64,000 nt of DNA from Paramecium sonneborni (Eukaryota; Ciliophora; Oligohymenophorea; Peniculida; Parameciidae), in assembly GCA_905182985.1 (NCBI GenBank), contig CAJJDN010000074.1, positions 390,431 through 454,430 on the forward strand, in the 5' to 3' direction. Made by a program: the position numbers and the translations under genes. Position 1 is the stretch's first letter; every line of letters starts with the position of its first letter. Of the stretch, positions 49,003-61,197 are shown one piece after another. The notes under the pieces were generated by a model that searched no databases, had not been told where the DNA came from, and saw only the letters and a list, made by a program, of their open reading frames with translations.

Positions 49003-50496
49003 TCATTTTAATCTCATTATTTGTAAATCTTTTTAAGATTTTTTATATAATAGAGTGAAATTAGCATTATAGGATAAATACTATCCATCATATTCTCCAA
49101 TAGTATCACTTTGATGTACAAACTTTCCATCAATAAATCTTAAAACAGAGACATTTTTTTTTTCTTTATTATAAGCCAGCATAATTTTAGATTCTTAATC
49201 ATAGTTTAAAAGGGTTGGAATTTTAGTATCTTAAGGCATAACATTTTCCAATAATTAAAATTGTTATTTATTATCTTTTTAATAAAATTACAATTCCTTT
49301 GGATTATGAACACAAATAATTTCATCATCAATAAAGAAAACTTGATTTTCTCTACTAGTCTCTTTTCCGTCAATTTCTTAAGATTGCTTATTCTCTATTT
49401 ACCATATTTAAATTTATGTATAAGAAGAGGCAATCAAATATGTACAATCTGAATTAATTGCTATTGAAGCCATAGCATAAAATTAAGGATGTTCGAAATT
49501 TTTATTTACAACCCATTTTCCCATATCGTCTTTCATCCATAATATAACTTCTTTGTTCGCTCCAGCTGTGAATAATTTAGTGTCATTTTAATTTAGTTTT
49601 ATATCTATAATTTCTTTATTATCATGAGATATAATAGTATCAAAATTTTCCCAACTTTTATCATTTTGTTTCCATATTTTTATTTTACCACTGTCATTAC
49701 CATAATATATATAATTATTTGTATTACCAAATATCAAGCACGTAATCAAAGTCATATCACCATCATCAATATCTTGCTCATACTTAACTACTGTCTCACC
49801 TTAAATTTAATAAACTTTTATTTCAAAATCTTCTGAATAGGCTATAATATAGTTATCTTTGTTAACTGCTATTATTTTTCCATCAAAATCAACATTCCCA
49901 ATTTTAAGAAATTCTTAATACTCATATTTTTCATATATACTTTCAGGTATTAACTATTATTATTATTGAATCTATTATGGGTTAGATTATTATTATTATT
50001 ATTATTATTATTATACAAAACTTAAACCAGTGTAATCACTCACAGACCAAGTTAATATTTATTCAAAATTTTTCTCAAGATTCCAAATTTACTCATTTAA
50101 CATTTCCACTTAACCATAAATAGTATCCTAATTAGACAAAACTTTGCCATTTTAACTAAACTTATAAAAATCTCCTTATTGGTCCTTAAATAATTCAATT
50201 TTATTTTCTTATTCTACAAAATACGATTCTAACTTTTCTTTCTATTTGTCCATCTACTTAAAATGTTCAATCAGTTTTAATTAAAGATTTTCTTATAATT
50301 CTACCATTCTTTTTTTTGATTGTTTAAATCTTTCTAAAGTAATCAATTTTTTTGTTTTAAGCAAAGATTTTTTTTTTTATATAAATTCTTAAACATTTTC
50401 TTCTTAAGCTCTCCTACATGAGTCACAATAAGGTTCTCCTTTTTCAGTGAACCCAATTCCTATTTCATAATGGATTTTGCATTAACCATAAATCAT
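49003..50496 (-). CDS. TRIM-like zinc / coiled-coil / WD40 protein
   Basis: Intronless, 497 residues. A short N-terminal cysteine/histidine region (CKIHYEIGIGF...EPYCDSCRR) looks like half a B-box. A coiled coil follows (KKLITLERFKQSKKRMVELQ onward), then a glutamine run of nine TAA codons, then WD40-like blades: NYIIAYSEDFEIKVYQ, NNYIYYGNDSGKIKIWKQND, DTKLFTAGANKEVILWMKDD and CTYLIASSYTQIQIWQ. This layout is common in ciliates and resembles TRIM-type adaptors, but no RING domain is present. The last blades are weak. The protein probably acts as a cytoplasmic scaffold; partners are unknown. Confidence 0.82.
49986..50014. repeat. ATT trinucleotide run coding for polyglutamine
   Basis: An ATT repeat of about nine units. 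On the minus strand it reads TAA in the frame of the WD40 protein, giving nine consecutive glutamines. A shorter block of the same type lies just before it near 49953-49967. Confidence 0.9.
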
Positions 50497-50589
50497 TTTA
50501 ATTAATAAATAATTGTAAATGCTATAATGAGATTTAATGTTTGTAATTCTATCAGTTTTTTTTAAATTTAGGTTCCAAATACTTATAAT

Positions 50590-50607
50590 TATATATATAT
50601 ATATATT
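50590..50607. repeat. AT dinucleotide run
   Basis: About nine AT units in the gap between two minus-strand genes. Simple repeat, no function inferred. Confidence 0.85.
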
Positions 50608-50624
50608 ATGGTAATTATTAAATC

Positions 50625-53261
50625 TCAATCAAAATATTCAATTTTAATTTGTTAAATTATCTCTTCTGCAGAATTAAATTAGAAATTCTCATATTCTTCA
50701 CCTCCATAATGTTTTGATACAATTATATAAAATTAACTTAACAAAGATAAAGAATTCTATATTATTTCTTTGATGTATATCTAAATTGAATTTAATTAGT
50801 ACTTAAATCTAATCAAATGTGTTTCTATCTAAATAATTGTTAAGCTTAAGATTTATCTCTGAAATAAAATCAATTATATTTTCATAAAAAAGTTAATAAG
50901 ACCTTTTGATTTAGTTTTATGATATTAATAAATTAAAATCTTTTTATGCCTAACCTAATTTTAATTGATCCTTTTCTATTTTTATAAATCAATTTTTACC
51001 TTCCCCTAATTTATGTTATAAATATTAATAATTTCTAATATATTAAATTAAAGTTTTCGCAACAATGAAAGTCATGTCTTTAACAAATTAAAAAAGCATT
51101 AGATTCTTTTAATTCATAAGATTATTCTTCCAATCAACTTCATATTAATTTATTTTAGGCATTCCCTTATATACAAATTAAAAGAAATTTGTTATATATG
51201 TCCATAATTTTTCAGGAGATGTTAATTCAACCCATTAAATTTCAGGCCTTAATTAACCTGTAATAAGTTAAAGTAGCACTGCTTTTGTCTCACTAAAATC
51301 AAGTTCACTCTCTTTTACAATATAATCACCTCCTAATTATGATAATCCATCAAATAAATAGATTATATTCTTTAAATAAAATATGTAACTATCGAATTTC
51401 ACCTAAAATCTTATAATTTTATACATCAAATTGTTCTGCTACTAATTTTAATTAAGAATTTATTTCTCTCAATGTTTCACCTGCTAATTATCTGAATATG
51501 GCTTAATCTACTGATCTTTACATTTTTGTTATTAGATCTAATCCAAATATTACTACTGGATAAAGATCACTTCTCTAAATCTCATATCCCTTTGGAATTG
51601 GCTGAGTTTTTAAAAATTTGTGAATCACTAATTTCTATTTTTATCTTATGTAATCCTTTGGTGAATAAGAATATATCTTTTATTAAATTTAAACTTATGA
51701 CGATTATATTGATTTATGAATTATATCTAAATTTATTTTCTCTACAAATAAATTTGTAAATATATTTAAATAATTCTAAAAACACTCTATAATTTAGTTT
51801 TAATCCTTTTAATATATTTATTATATAAATACCTTTCCTTATCCGATTATTTAAAATATTGGAAATAAATAATCTTTTTCATCTAAAGAATTCTCTTTAA
51901 TTTTTTAATATAATTTTGTTGTATGATTTTTTAATTATGTCAATGATTCACTAATCATTACTAATTAATCTAAATTATATATTTTCTATAAAAATATTCT
52001 TACTGTCTAATAATAATTATCCAAAATTTTTGATAAATGCTATTTATCATTCTCTTTTACTATTCTTAAATTTAATCTAAAAAAAATTCTTGAATAAACT
52101 GCTTCAATTACAGTAGTTTCAAAAATAATTCCACATAAAGCTTCAAATACAAGTATTTCTTATTATTTCTATAAATGTTATTTACTAACTAAATTTTATT
52201 AGATTAGACTTTAATTTATCTTAAATAAAATCTAACCTGTTTAGCTGACATTATTTGATTACTTATTAATTAAATCATTTATTTATTGATGTAAATTTAA
52301 TCTATTGTAAAAATTGTATTACAAAAAGACATCATTATATAATAAATATAGATCTTAATCTCCTTAAATTTAAGACTCAATGTAAAGAAATAAATCTTTC
52401 ATTTATTCAGTAATGTTGAATTTTTGAAATTCATCTTCATATTAATAATTATTTTTATTTTAAACATCCTTGAACTTCAATTATGGAATTAATTATGGGA
52501 ACATTATTTATAAAAATTATAGTTTCAGTGGATTTGGTTAAAGAAAATTGTTATCATCTGCATTAAAATCAGAATAACCAAAAAATCTAGGAGGATAAAA
52601 TACACATATTAAATCTTTCAATTAAGCAAATTTTTGATTTATAAATTAAGATTCTTTATTAAGTGTTTTCATTAAGGAACTTTTACAAATACCTAATAAT
52701 CTCTTCTTCAATTATTAATATTGTATTATGCATTTATCACTTTAATAATAATTAGGTTTAGATGAAAAGAAAATTATACCATCTTAAATTTCACTTATTA
52801 ATACTTAATAATTAATTTCTTTTTTATCATCATTCTCTAAATCCCTTGAGATTTTTTAAATATTATAATAATATTGAATATTCTCTTATATTTAAAATTA
52901 GTATTCCATTAATTCTTTTTATTTATTAATATGAATATTAGCTTCTTAATGAAATTAACTAATTTTATGAACAATCTTATCTTTATCATCATTTAATTTT
53001 TTCAACTAATCACAAATTGTCTCTAAATTTTCTGTGATACTTTAAAGCGATGATAATTTCTATTAATATTATCCCTAGATAATTTCTAATCTATAAAAGT
53101 CATCATCTATTTTATCGTGTTTCTTTAAAAATTAAAAACTAGTTGTTTTTTATTTTTCTTGAGGTACTTTTTGCTGTTAACTCTCCATTTTATCTATTAG
53201 GGCTTATTCTTAAATAGTTAAAGCATTGTTTTATTCCCACTATAAAATATTGATTTACATA
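50625..53261 (-). CDS. COG3: Conserved oligomeric Golgi complex subunit 3
   Basis: Subunit of the COG tether that captures retrograde vesicles at the Golgi. About 855 residues, with at least three short introns, e.g. near 51374-51403. The N-terminal helical region (FQFLKKHDKIDDDFYRLEII; LETICDQLKKLNDDKDKIVH) and the following GIIFFSSKPNYYQSDKCIIQ match the Sec34 domain, where a conserved stretch reads as subjects strung on helices before a YKDS-type motif. Later, SDLYPVVIFGLDLITKMQRS and VDQAIFRQLAGETLREINSQ correspond to the region conserved across COG3 proteins. The C terminus ends EEIIQQIKIEYFD. My exon sum is off by one base, so one more small splice or a misread remains. The family call rests on several separate matches. 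Confidence 0.83.
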
Positions 53262-53307
53262 AATTATATAAGAATATTTATATATAAATGTAATAACAAA
53301 ATTAAAA

Positions 53308-54024
53308 ATGTTAATTTCATCAATATTGGGCTGGAGTTCCTTATTTTTAATCACAAACTATTCTATCTACAAATACTATTTTACAAAACCAATTAAGGCA
53401 TTAACTTTAGCTTAAATTATTAAAAGAGATCTATGGAGGTGGAGATTTTTCAAATTGAATTCTTCCCTAAATTGTTCACCATATTAAATAGAATTAAAGT
53501 TTGGACTTAATCATAAACCAATAAGTGGAAAATATGTATAAGAAACGAATGAAAAATTGGGAGAAACCCATACAATATTTATCAAAAATAAAAACAACTA
53601 TAACCATTTGACAGAAATGAACATTAAACAAATTATTGATTTTCAAATTGGAATTAGTTAATTGTTTTATTATAATTTTTAATCTGATTACTTTTTATTA
53701 TCAATTGATCATAAACTTGATAATGAAAACAATACTTATAATATACTAATTTAAAGCAAAAAATTTTTAAGAATTCAATAAGAAAGTAATATATAAGAAT
53801 TAGCTAAATAATATGTTTATTTCATTTTAAAATAAGATGATAAAATAAGGATATGTCAAAATTTTGGAAATAATACCATGGATATAGATTTTATTGATAA
53901 AATCATATAGCATACAATTTAGAATGAAAAAATAATTGAATACATAGATTTAAATGAAAGATGGTTTAATTAAAATTCCTAATGTATTTAAATATTATAT
54001 TCAAAGATTGTAAATGTGTTCTGA
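53308..54024 (+). CDS. Small membrane-anchored protein, unknown
   Basis: Intronless, 238 residues. An N-terminal hydrophobic stretch (MLISSILGWSSLFLITNYSI) is followed by a basic segment (IIKRDLWRWRFFK), as in a signal anchor facing the cytosol. The remainder is polar with beta-type alternation and no recognised motif. Its start codon lies 46 bp from the divergent COG3 start, so the two must share a very short promoter region. Confidence 0.68.
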
Positions 54025-54195
54025 AATTAGATGAGAAATACAATTTAATTAACATATATAAAATAAATAATTTTGAAATAAAAGAAAATCAAAAACTATA
54101 TGATAAAATAATTGATAATTTAAAGAATAAAACAATTTTATATTTAAACTGAAAATAAATTTATTAAATATTTTAATATAATTGATTCACTTTTT

Positions 54196-55497
54196 TCATT
54201 ATGATAACTTTTATTAGATAGATCTTGGGGTAGTAAGAGTTTTAAATGATATAGGTTTTGATTGCATTTTTGCTTTGATATTATTGCTTATTTAATGACA
54301 AGTCTTAGCTCCAATATTTCTAGTTGATAATAGATTATTGTTCAATTTTCTAATAATTTATAAAACATTTAATTACCTTGATGAACTATCATGAAAGGTT
54401 TATGTTTTACCTACTTTGCTATTAGATTTAGGTGTCATTTTTGAAGTACATTAAGTTTTCATATTTCTAGGAGATTTGAAAAAGTTTTCTTTTTTGTCTT
54501 CCCCAAAATGAACACTTTTAATTTCTCTAGATGGATCTTTATTTTATAGTAAATTTTTTTTTTTTAATTAGATCTTTTCATTTACTCTTTTATGTACTTC
54601 ATAAATATATAAATTACATTATTCTAATATTTATTGATGTTTTAATTTTGGCTTTGGTGGATCTAACTCTCCACATTAATCAGGATGAATGATTTTTAAT
54701 TGTCTTTTTTAAGAAGTTATTAATTATTTAATATTTTTCATTTTATCAGTTGTAAGTAATTATTATAATTTGAATTCTTTGATTATATTATTATTATCTT
54801 ATTATCTTTCTGTTTTCAATTTTTCAATTTTTAAAAGTTATTAATGAATATTATTATTATTATTATTATTAATTTTTTTACTGTTTTTTTCTTAATTATG
54901 TTTTGAATAAGAAGGTGTATTTTATAATTCATCTAATACATTTCCAACAATGATTCCACTTTCAATTGTATGAGAAGGAGGAGTACTTTCTGTTTAGATA
55001 GGTTCATCTCCTACTATTCCTTTAGGAGGTTTTTCTGGATTATTTTTATTTTCTTCATCAATTATTTTCTAAATTTTGTAGTATTCGAGTTTCCTTTTTT
55101 AATTATAATATTCATTCAAAATATTTACAATAGAACTAGAAACAGCCCATCTAGGTAAATCGTTATGAAACTAAAAGATCTAATTGCAATTATACTTTGT
55201 AAAATTCTGTTAAAACTTCCATTTTATTGTCTAAACTATGAGGTTGATATATTTTTTTAATATATTCAACTTCTTCATCCAACAATGCTAAATCCTAATT
55301 ATAATATTGATGATTCTTACTTTGAATACTATATTAGGTTTAGTTGGTTGATCCAATATGATTTCATTGATATCCTTAGTAAAATAGTAGTTTTGTGATT
55401 CAGCATATTTATTATAAAGAGAATTAGTGATCCTCTCTGGTAAGGATACTTTCTTGATAATTAATTTAATTTCAGTCTACCTTTAAACTGCATTTTC
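54196..55497 (-). CDS. J-domain-like HPD protein, 5' end unresolved
   Basis: At least 400 residues. The frame is open downstream of a TGA at 55498-55500, but no ATG is found near the start. Coding-like sequence (ADSEDFIRQQL) continues upstream of that TGA, so an exon or a frame break is missing. Introns near 55293-55318, 55189-55213 and 54350-54376 fit well. Content in order: NSLYNKYAESQNYYFTKDIN, HNDLPRWAVSSS, a proline/serine linker, an asparagine run, and helices leading to RQLKIIHPDQCGE. HPD in that setting is the signature of a J domain, the Hsp70-stimulating fold, though the surrounding helices are divergent. The tail is basic and serine-rich. Confidence 0.6.
54848..54872. repeat. ATT trinucleotide run coding for asparagine
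   Basis: About seven ATT units. On the minus strand the J-domain-like gene reads it as AAT, a run of asparagines. Confidence 0.85.
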
Positions 55498-55684
55498 TCA
55501 AAGTTATTGCCGTATAAAGTCTTCCGAATCGGCTAACAGAAAAGACAATTCATTTTAATTAAAAAAATTAATAATAATAATTAAAAGTAAAAACAATATA
55601 TCTTCACCTTTCTTCACTTTCTTAAAGCAATGCTATTACTTTTTAACTATTTTTAATTAACAATTTTGCCAGGTTATCTCAAAA

Positions 55685-56486
55685 TCAAAGTGATTGATCT
55701 TTCTCTTGTTTATTAAACTATAGCGATTTCTTATTAAGAACTTTATTTATTAAATGATTATCGAACAATGCATCCTTACTTTTATTGCATTTAGGGTCTA
55801 GCTAACATTAACAATAATAATGATACTTTGCATTAGAATTATATACAGTATTATTAGTATTATTATGAAAACTATTATTAACTCTTCTTTTATTAGTAAT
55901 TTAAGAAATAAGAGCAGGTAAATCTAATTCTAATAATTCTTATGCCATAGATTGATTCTAAAAATTATCTATTGAAGAATAACAGACATTAGAGACTCTT
56001 TTAGCTTACTAACTTTTTTTATCTAAATTGTTATTAATAACAACTACTTACATTGATTAGACTTAATTTGTTATTATTAATCAGTCTTCTATTTTTATAA
56101 ATATTCAACACTCTCATTAACATGCTTTTTACTATTTGCTCTACCTTTTTCATTTAATTGTGTTTTGGTTATACAAGTATTGCGATTTCTATTTTCTTTT
56201 TCTTATAGATTCCATTTAATTAAATATCTTTTTTCTCCTTCACTTGTATTTATAGTGTCAAATGTGACTGTAGGCTATTTTCTGACTGAATGTGTAGATT
56301 CTGGAATTTATTGAAAATTTTAAGGTGTATCGCTGTCAAATAAATTAGGAGCTCTTACACTTAAAATCTATTTGTATTTGAAATATAATTTACTGAGCTG
56401 TTTTATTGATCAATTTTAATGAATTCATCTTCATTTGATGAAGAACTGTTGTCTGAAGAAATATCAAAAACTATATTTTGTTGCAT
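55685..56486 (-). CDS. Asparagine/serine-rich hypothetical protein
   Basis: Predicted 248 residues starting MQQNIVFDISSDNSSSSNED. Two introns, 26 and 29 nt, are near 56386-56411 and 56034-56062. The protein is polar throughout: NLFDSDTPQNFQQIPESTHS, a basic middle (KGRANSKKHVNESVEYLQKQ), an N-rich stretch and a cysteine group YCQCQLDPKCNKSK near the C terminus. It is probably mostly disordered. No family recognised. It lies just upstream of, and on the same strand as, the J-domain-like gene whose 5' end is unresolved, so the two might be one longer gene. Confidence 0.6.
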
Positions 56487-56844
56487 TTTAAATTAAATAA
56501 TTATAAAATAGCAGTTAATCTAATAAATACGATTTGATATGATCAAACATTCCAATCCAAGTATTTTAGAATAAATATATACTTTTAATTTAAAATAATC
56601 TATTTTCAATATGGATATTTTATAAAAGCAAAGTAAATAAAGATTAGATTATTAAAAATATTAAAATTAGTGTATCTGAGTTTTTATATTCTAAAGGTTT
56701 TTGGATTTTTGTTTAATTTAATATAATGTAAAATTGATTTGATTAATATTTGATGTTGTAATGAGAATTTAATAGTTAAAGTTATGGAATTATATTTAGT
56801 ATGATTGCTTCTGTAATTGATTAGTTTATTAATAATTATTTAAA
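56487..56844. other. Divergent intergenic region, no gene seen
   Basis: About 360 bases of AT-rich sequence between two divergent genes, presumably with both promoters. No protein-like frame, repeat array or RNA gene was seen. Confidence 0.5.
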
Positions 56845-58271
56845 ATGGAAAAGTTTGATGATACAATAAAGGAATTATTGAGTAAAAATGCAGACATTGC
56901 AAAAATAGTAGATTTAGAGAAACTATCATAACAGCCTGGATTTTAGATTGAATAAAGAAATAGTTCTATTTATATTGGATAAGTATAAAATGGAATGAAG
57001 CATGGAACAGGTAGTTCAAATAATATTTGAATAGGTATTTTAAAACTTTTGGATTGTTTAAGAATTTATGTAGGAGAATGGTAAAATGATAAAAAAAGTG
57101 GTTTAGCATATGAGAAATTTTAAAGTGGGGCTGAATATTTTGGAAATTATGAAAATAATAAATAAAATGGTTATGGAGAATATGTATGGGCTAATGGAGA
57201 GAGTTATAAAGGGAATTGGTTAGATGGAAAGAAGTGTGGTTATGGTGAATGGTTTGGATAAAATACATCGTATAAGGGTGAGTGGAATAATGGATTTGTT
57301 GAAGGAAAAGGAGTGTATTAATCTGAAAATGGTATTTTTGAGCTCATAAGTCAGGGGATTAATATACAGGAGACTTTTTGTAATCTATGAAGCATGGTTT
57401 AGGATAAGAACAATTTGCTAATGGAGACAAATATGTAGGAAGTTTTAAAAATGGTAAGCCAGATGGATATGGAGAATATTATTGGAAGAATGGAAGTTTA
57501 TATTAAGGTGAAGAATACAATTTTATTCTAGGTTTTTTTATGGATGGAATGAGACATGGACATGGTGTTTGGTAATCTAATAGTTAAGGTAAAATAGATA
57601 GATATGAGGGAGCATATTCTAATGATAAAAAATGTGGATATGGTGAATTTTTATGGTCTAATGGAACTATTTATAAAGGAAATTATTTTGATGATTATAG
57701 GTAGGGATATGGTGAAATGTACTAAAATGGAGCTATCATTTATAAAGGTGAATGGGATAGAGGTTTATAAGTTGAAAAATCAAATACAAGATTTTAATTT
57801 TAATAGAAAATGAAAACACAAGAAACTACAACTAGAAAATGGAAATTCAATAATATTGATGAAATTTAAGAATTAGAGGAAGAAACAGTAACGTCAGGAG
57901 CTGAAGCATAAAATTATAATCATAACAATAATAATAATAATACTAATAATAAAATCATCTAAAAGAATCCTTAATAATGTCGTATGAAAACACTCAATCT
58001 TGAAACTAAACCTTAAATTAATGATTTTACTCCTATGAAAAGAAGTTTATAGTTGTAAAAAAAGACAACAACAGCTGTTTAAACTAGAAGTAGAACATAA
58101 TCTATGGGTAATTGTAAAATACCTATTTTATAATAAAAATAAAGATCAAATTCGAATTAGATTACTAACAACTAAAAATTTGAGCAGTTAGTTAAATTTT
58201 CCCCTTATAAATAAATATTTAGAAGTGGAAGATTTAAATTATAGAAAATATAACTAAGAAATCAAATCTGA
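56845..58271 (+). CDS. MORN-repeat protein
   Basis: Predicted 451 residues with introns 57011-57034, 57332-57354 and 57508-57531. Residues about 50-315 carry nine or more MORN repeats, the YxGxWxxGxxxGxG pattern, for example SYKGNWLDGKKCGYGEWFG, KYVGSFKNGKPDGYGEYYW, and IYKGNYFDDYRQGYGEMY. MORN arrays bind phospholipids or form scaffolds, and in protists are common in the cortex and cilia. The C-terminal 130 residues are low complexity with an acidic patch (EIQELEEETVTSGAEA), an asparagine run and a basic S/Q-rich tail. The first intron leaves a slightly irregular repeat, so its borders are less sure than the rest. Confidence 0.9.
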
Positions 58272-58309
58272 TATCATCTTTTGAATATAGTAATCAAGTT
58301 TTTAACTAA

Positions 58310-59089
58310 TCATTATTATTGTTATAATCTTTATCTACAAACAGGACATGTATCATTTATTAGTGCCCATGGTTCAATACAATCTGAATGAAATACATGA
58401 TTTGGATTACAGGATAATTTAATAATAAGATCATCATTACAATAATTTTATAAACAAATATAACAAGGCTAGGAACTTGGATTTTCTAAATCAGAGTATT
58501 TCATTTAATTTCCTATTAAGTTATTTACTATTTATCTTCTTCTCATTTCTTCTTCTCCTCTTATTCGATATTCTTTATAAATTAATATAGGCATTATAAA
58601 ACAAATAGCAAGTAATCCAAGAGCAATTGTTGCTATTAAAATCCATCCAAAAATCAATTAAATTACTAAAATCCATTTACTTAACAATAGAGTATTTTAT
58701 AGAAACACTACATTCCCTAAACCAAACATTATGATATAAACAAATTCATTGCATTTACTTAATGCTCCATGATTCCCTTTCACTGCAGCCCAAACATCAA
58801 TTTAATCATTCAATTATCCAATAAAACGTCTTGAGCCTTCTGATATTATCTCGACAGTTTTTTTTATTTATATAACACTAAATAAATGGAATGAATATTG
58901 CAATAATCTCCAACTTAAATAAATAATCGATTCCTTTTAATATTCATACAACCAAGGAAATGATATATTAAATATCACAATGATCAATTATATATTTAAG
59001 TATGATTAAATTGAATATAGAGAACTCCTAATCTGTTTACACTATGCTTCGATTTCCATTAACCTTTCTATAAGGTTTTAATTGTCCAT
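58310..59089 (-). CDS. RING-H2 membrane E3 ubiquitin ligase
   Basis: Intronless, 259 residues. Four hydrophobic segments lie between residues about 30 and 180: LIIVIFNISFPWLYEY, LLQYSFHLFSVI, EFVYIIMFGLGNVVFL and the long VIQLIFGWILIATIALGLLA region. The C terminus is a RING-H2 domain: CYICLQNYCNDDLIIKLSC, NHVFHSDCIEPW and CPVCRQRL, with all eight zinc ligands in the usual C3H2C3 order. Such proteins recruit E2 enzymes to membranes. Membrane identity and substrates are unknown. UBA1 at 3-6 kb would feed the same pathway, but nothing links the two specifically. Confidence 0.92.
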
Positions 59090-59186
59090 TTTATTTATTT
59101 ATAAAATAAATATAATTATATCTAATTTTTAATCTAAAATATAATACACAATAAATTTATTATAAAAGATACATAAAAATAATAAA

Positions 59187-61103
59187 TCAATAACATTATT
59201 AGACATACTTTATAAAATTCAAGTAGGATTGATTAATTTGTGATTAATCTGAATATATAAAAAAGCTTATGGTATTGCAAAAAAGAATATCATTTGCAGA
59301 TCTTTCAATCAAATCCTAAATTTTAAAAATCTCATTATAAGGACCCAATAAGCTAAGTAATAATGTACAAATTGGATAACTTATTTCAAATTCTATTGAA
59401 TTATTATGTAAAAAGTCTTATGGAAGTTTAGGATCTAAGATTTATTATTTTAAAGGAATCAAATTAATTTATTTATTGGTTGCAAATGAGATTTCAAATT
59501 TTATTAAATATTTATGCTCTAATGAGGATGATTATTACTATTCTTATTATTATTTATATTAGATTCTTTTCTTTTCATCACTGAACATTAATTAAGAGAC
59601 CTATAATTTTATCAAACTATTCTTTTTTGAATATTTTAAAGCTTATTCAAATAAATTTAGAATAATTTATGTTAAGTAATGTTATTGAGTTGAAATTTGA
59701 ATTCTCTCTTCAATAAAATTCAGGAATTCAAATTTTTTATTATTTTATTTAGCTAATTTTGCTAAAAAATAACTTAATTTTTGGGTATATTAATTGAAAT
59801 TGATTATTTAATATTCAAATTTAGAAATTTTGATTTTATCACTATTAATAAGTACTATGATATTTTTAATGTTATTCAAAGCTTAAATGTTTATACATTA
59901 GATTTTATCTAAAATATCTTAATTTTTGTAGAATCTTATAATTTAATACAAAGATTCATGAGATTCAGCTGTTTATTTAATAATTTAATGAATGATTGTT
60001 TTGTAATAAAGAATTTATTACTCATATTTTTCAATGATTTTAGGTGTATTTTTTTGTTTAATGACAATAAGTAGAATAGGTTTTCCAAAAAATGTTTTTT
60101 TTATTTCAATATTTAAAGGAGTTGATTAATTTTTATTAATATATATCCCTTCGATTGATATTTCTATATTATTCCTTTATTTAATAAATTTGAAAACAAA
60201 ATCTTCTAAAGTTTATTATGTTTTAATAAATGGTTTGATTAGAATCCGTTCTGTATTTTTACATCCTAAAGTTTATTAATCAATTTCAGTTTTAAATTAT
60301 TTCTCAATGAAAACATTGAATCTCATAAATTGTTTTAAAAAGTTAGAATCACTGATGAGGTATTACCTTTGAGCCTCATTATTTGCAAACTCTAAATCAA
60401 ATAATTATCTACTTTCACTTAAACTAATGGCAAAAAAAGGAGTACCCACATATTGATTGATAATCTCTCTATAATTAGAAAGTTTAGTTATACTTATATT
60501 TGATATTAATTTACTCCAATGAGAAAGCAAGTCTTTTCATGTATTCATTATTATGAGCTTATATTGCCAATAATATCTAAGCAAAAAATGCTAAGAATAT
60601 AAATTCTAAATTTTCAATTGAATATATGTCAAGCACCCCTAATTGAACTGCTGGTATAAACAAAATAGCAAACATCTTTAACTTAAAATGGCTATATAGT
60701 AACATGGGCAAAGCTAACGTGGAAGTACTGAAACCATACATGTATTATGGACTATTTTAGTGGAATTTACTTACATTTACATTCCACTTTTAGAAATAGC
60801 TAAACTAGTGGCTATGTGCCATAATAAGAGAAAGAAATTAATGTAATTCAAATAAGGAGTAAGTTTTTGACTTAGCATATATAAAAGAAAGAGTGATCCT
60901 ACCACAGCTGAAATCATTATTACTATCATCGTTGATTGATTTTCAATCAAGAATACCATCAAAAATAGTAAACATAAAACACAAACCAACAGAGTAAAGA
61001 TTTTAAAATTATTGAGTCTATATTAATTAATATACTCTTAGTAAAGATCTTCTTATTCTTAGTGTTAAAAGTTTAATGACCATTTATTAAAGGGTAGATT
61101 CAT
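59187..61103 (-). CDS. Polytopic protein with degenerate histidine-kinase-like ATPase region
   Basis: Predicted 623 residues, introns on the + strand 60752-60774 and 60493-60514. About six membrane segments occupy residues 40-210 (IFTLLVCVLCLLFLMVFLI; MIVIMISAVVGSLFLLYML; MFAILFIPAVQLGVLDIY). The cytoplasmic part contains HYLTQIILNLFEQALKYSKK, which matches the N-box helix of histidine-kinase ATPase domains (normally N-L-L-x-N-A-x-K-Y/F). Here E and Q replace the key asparagine. I do not see a convincing phospho-accepting H-box or clean G-boxes. It may be a pseudokinase descended from a sensor histidine kinase. Ciliates do carry such kinases, so the ancestry is plausible but not proven. Confidence 0.65.
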
Positions 61104-61197
61104 ATTTTATTTAGCAATTTTTATTGAAATTAAAACATATTTAAGAAACCAACTTATAAATATGAATATTGTTGAAAAAATTTAAATGTAATAAGTA

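Noticed and set aside
60350..60400. Intron in the histidine-kinase-like gene at GTAATACCTC
   Set aside because: The sequence reads through in frame with good composition and no suitable AG at normal distance.
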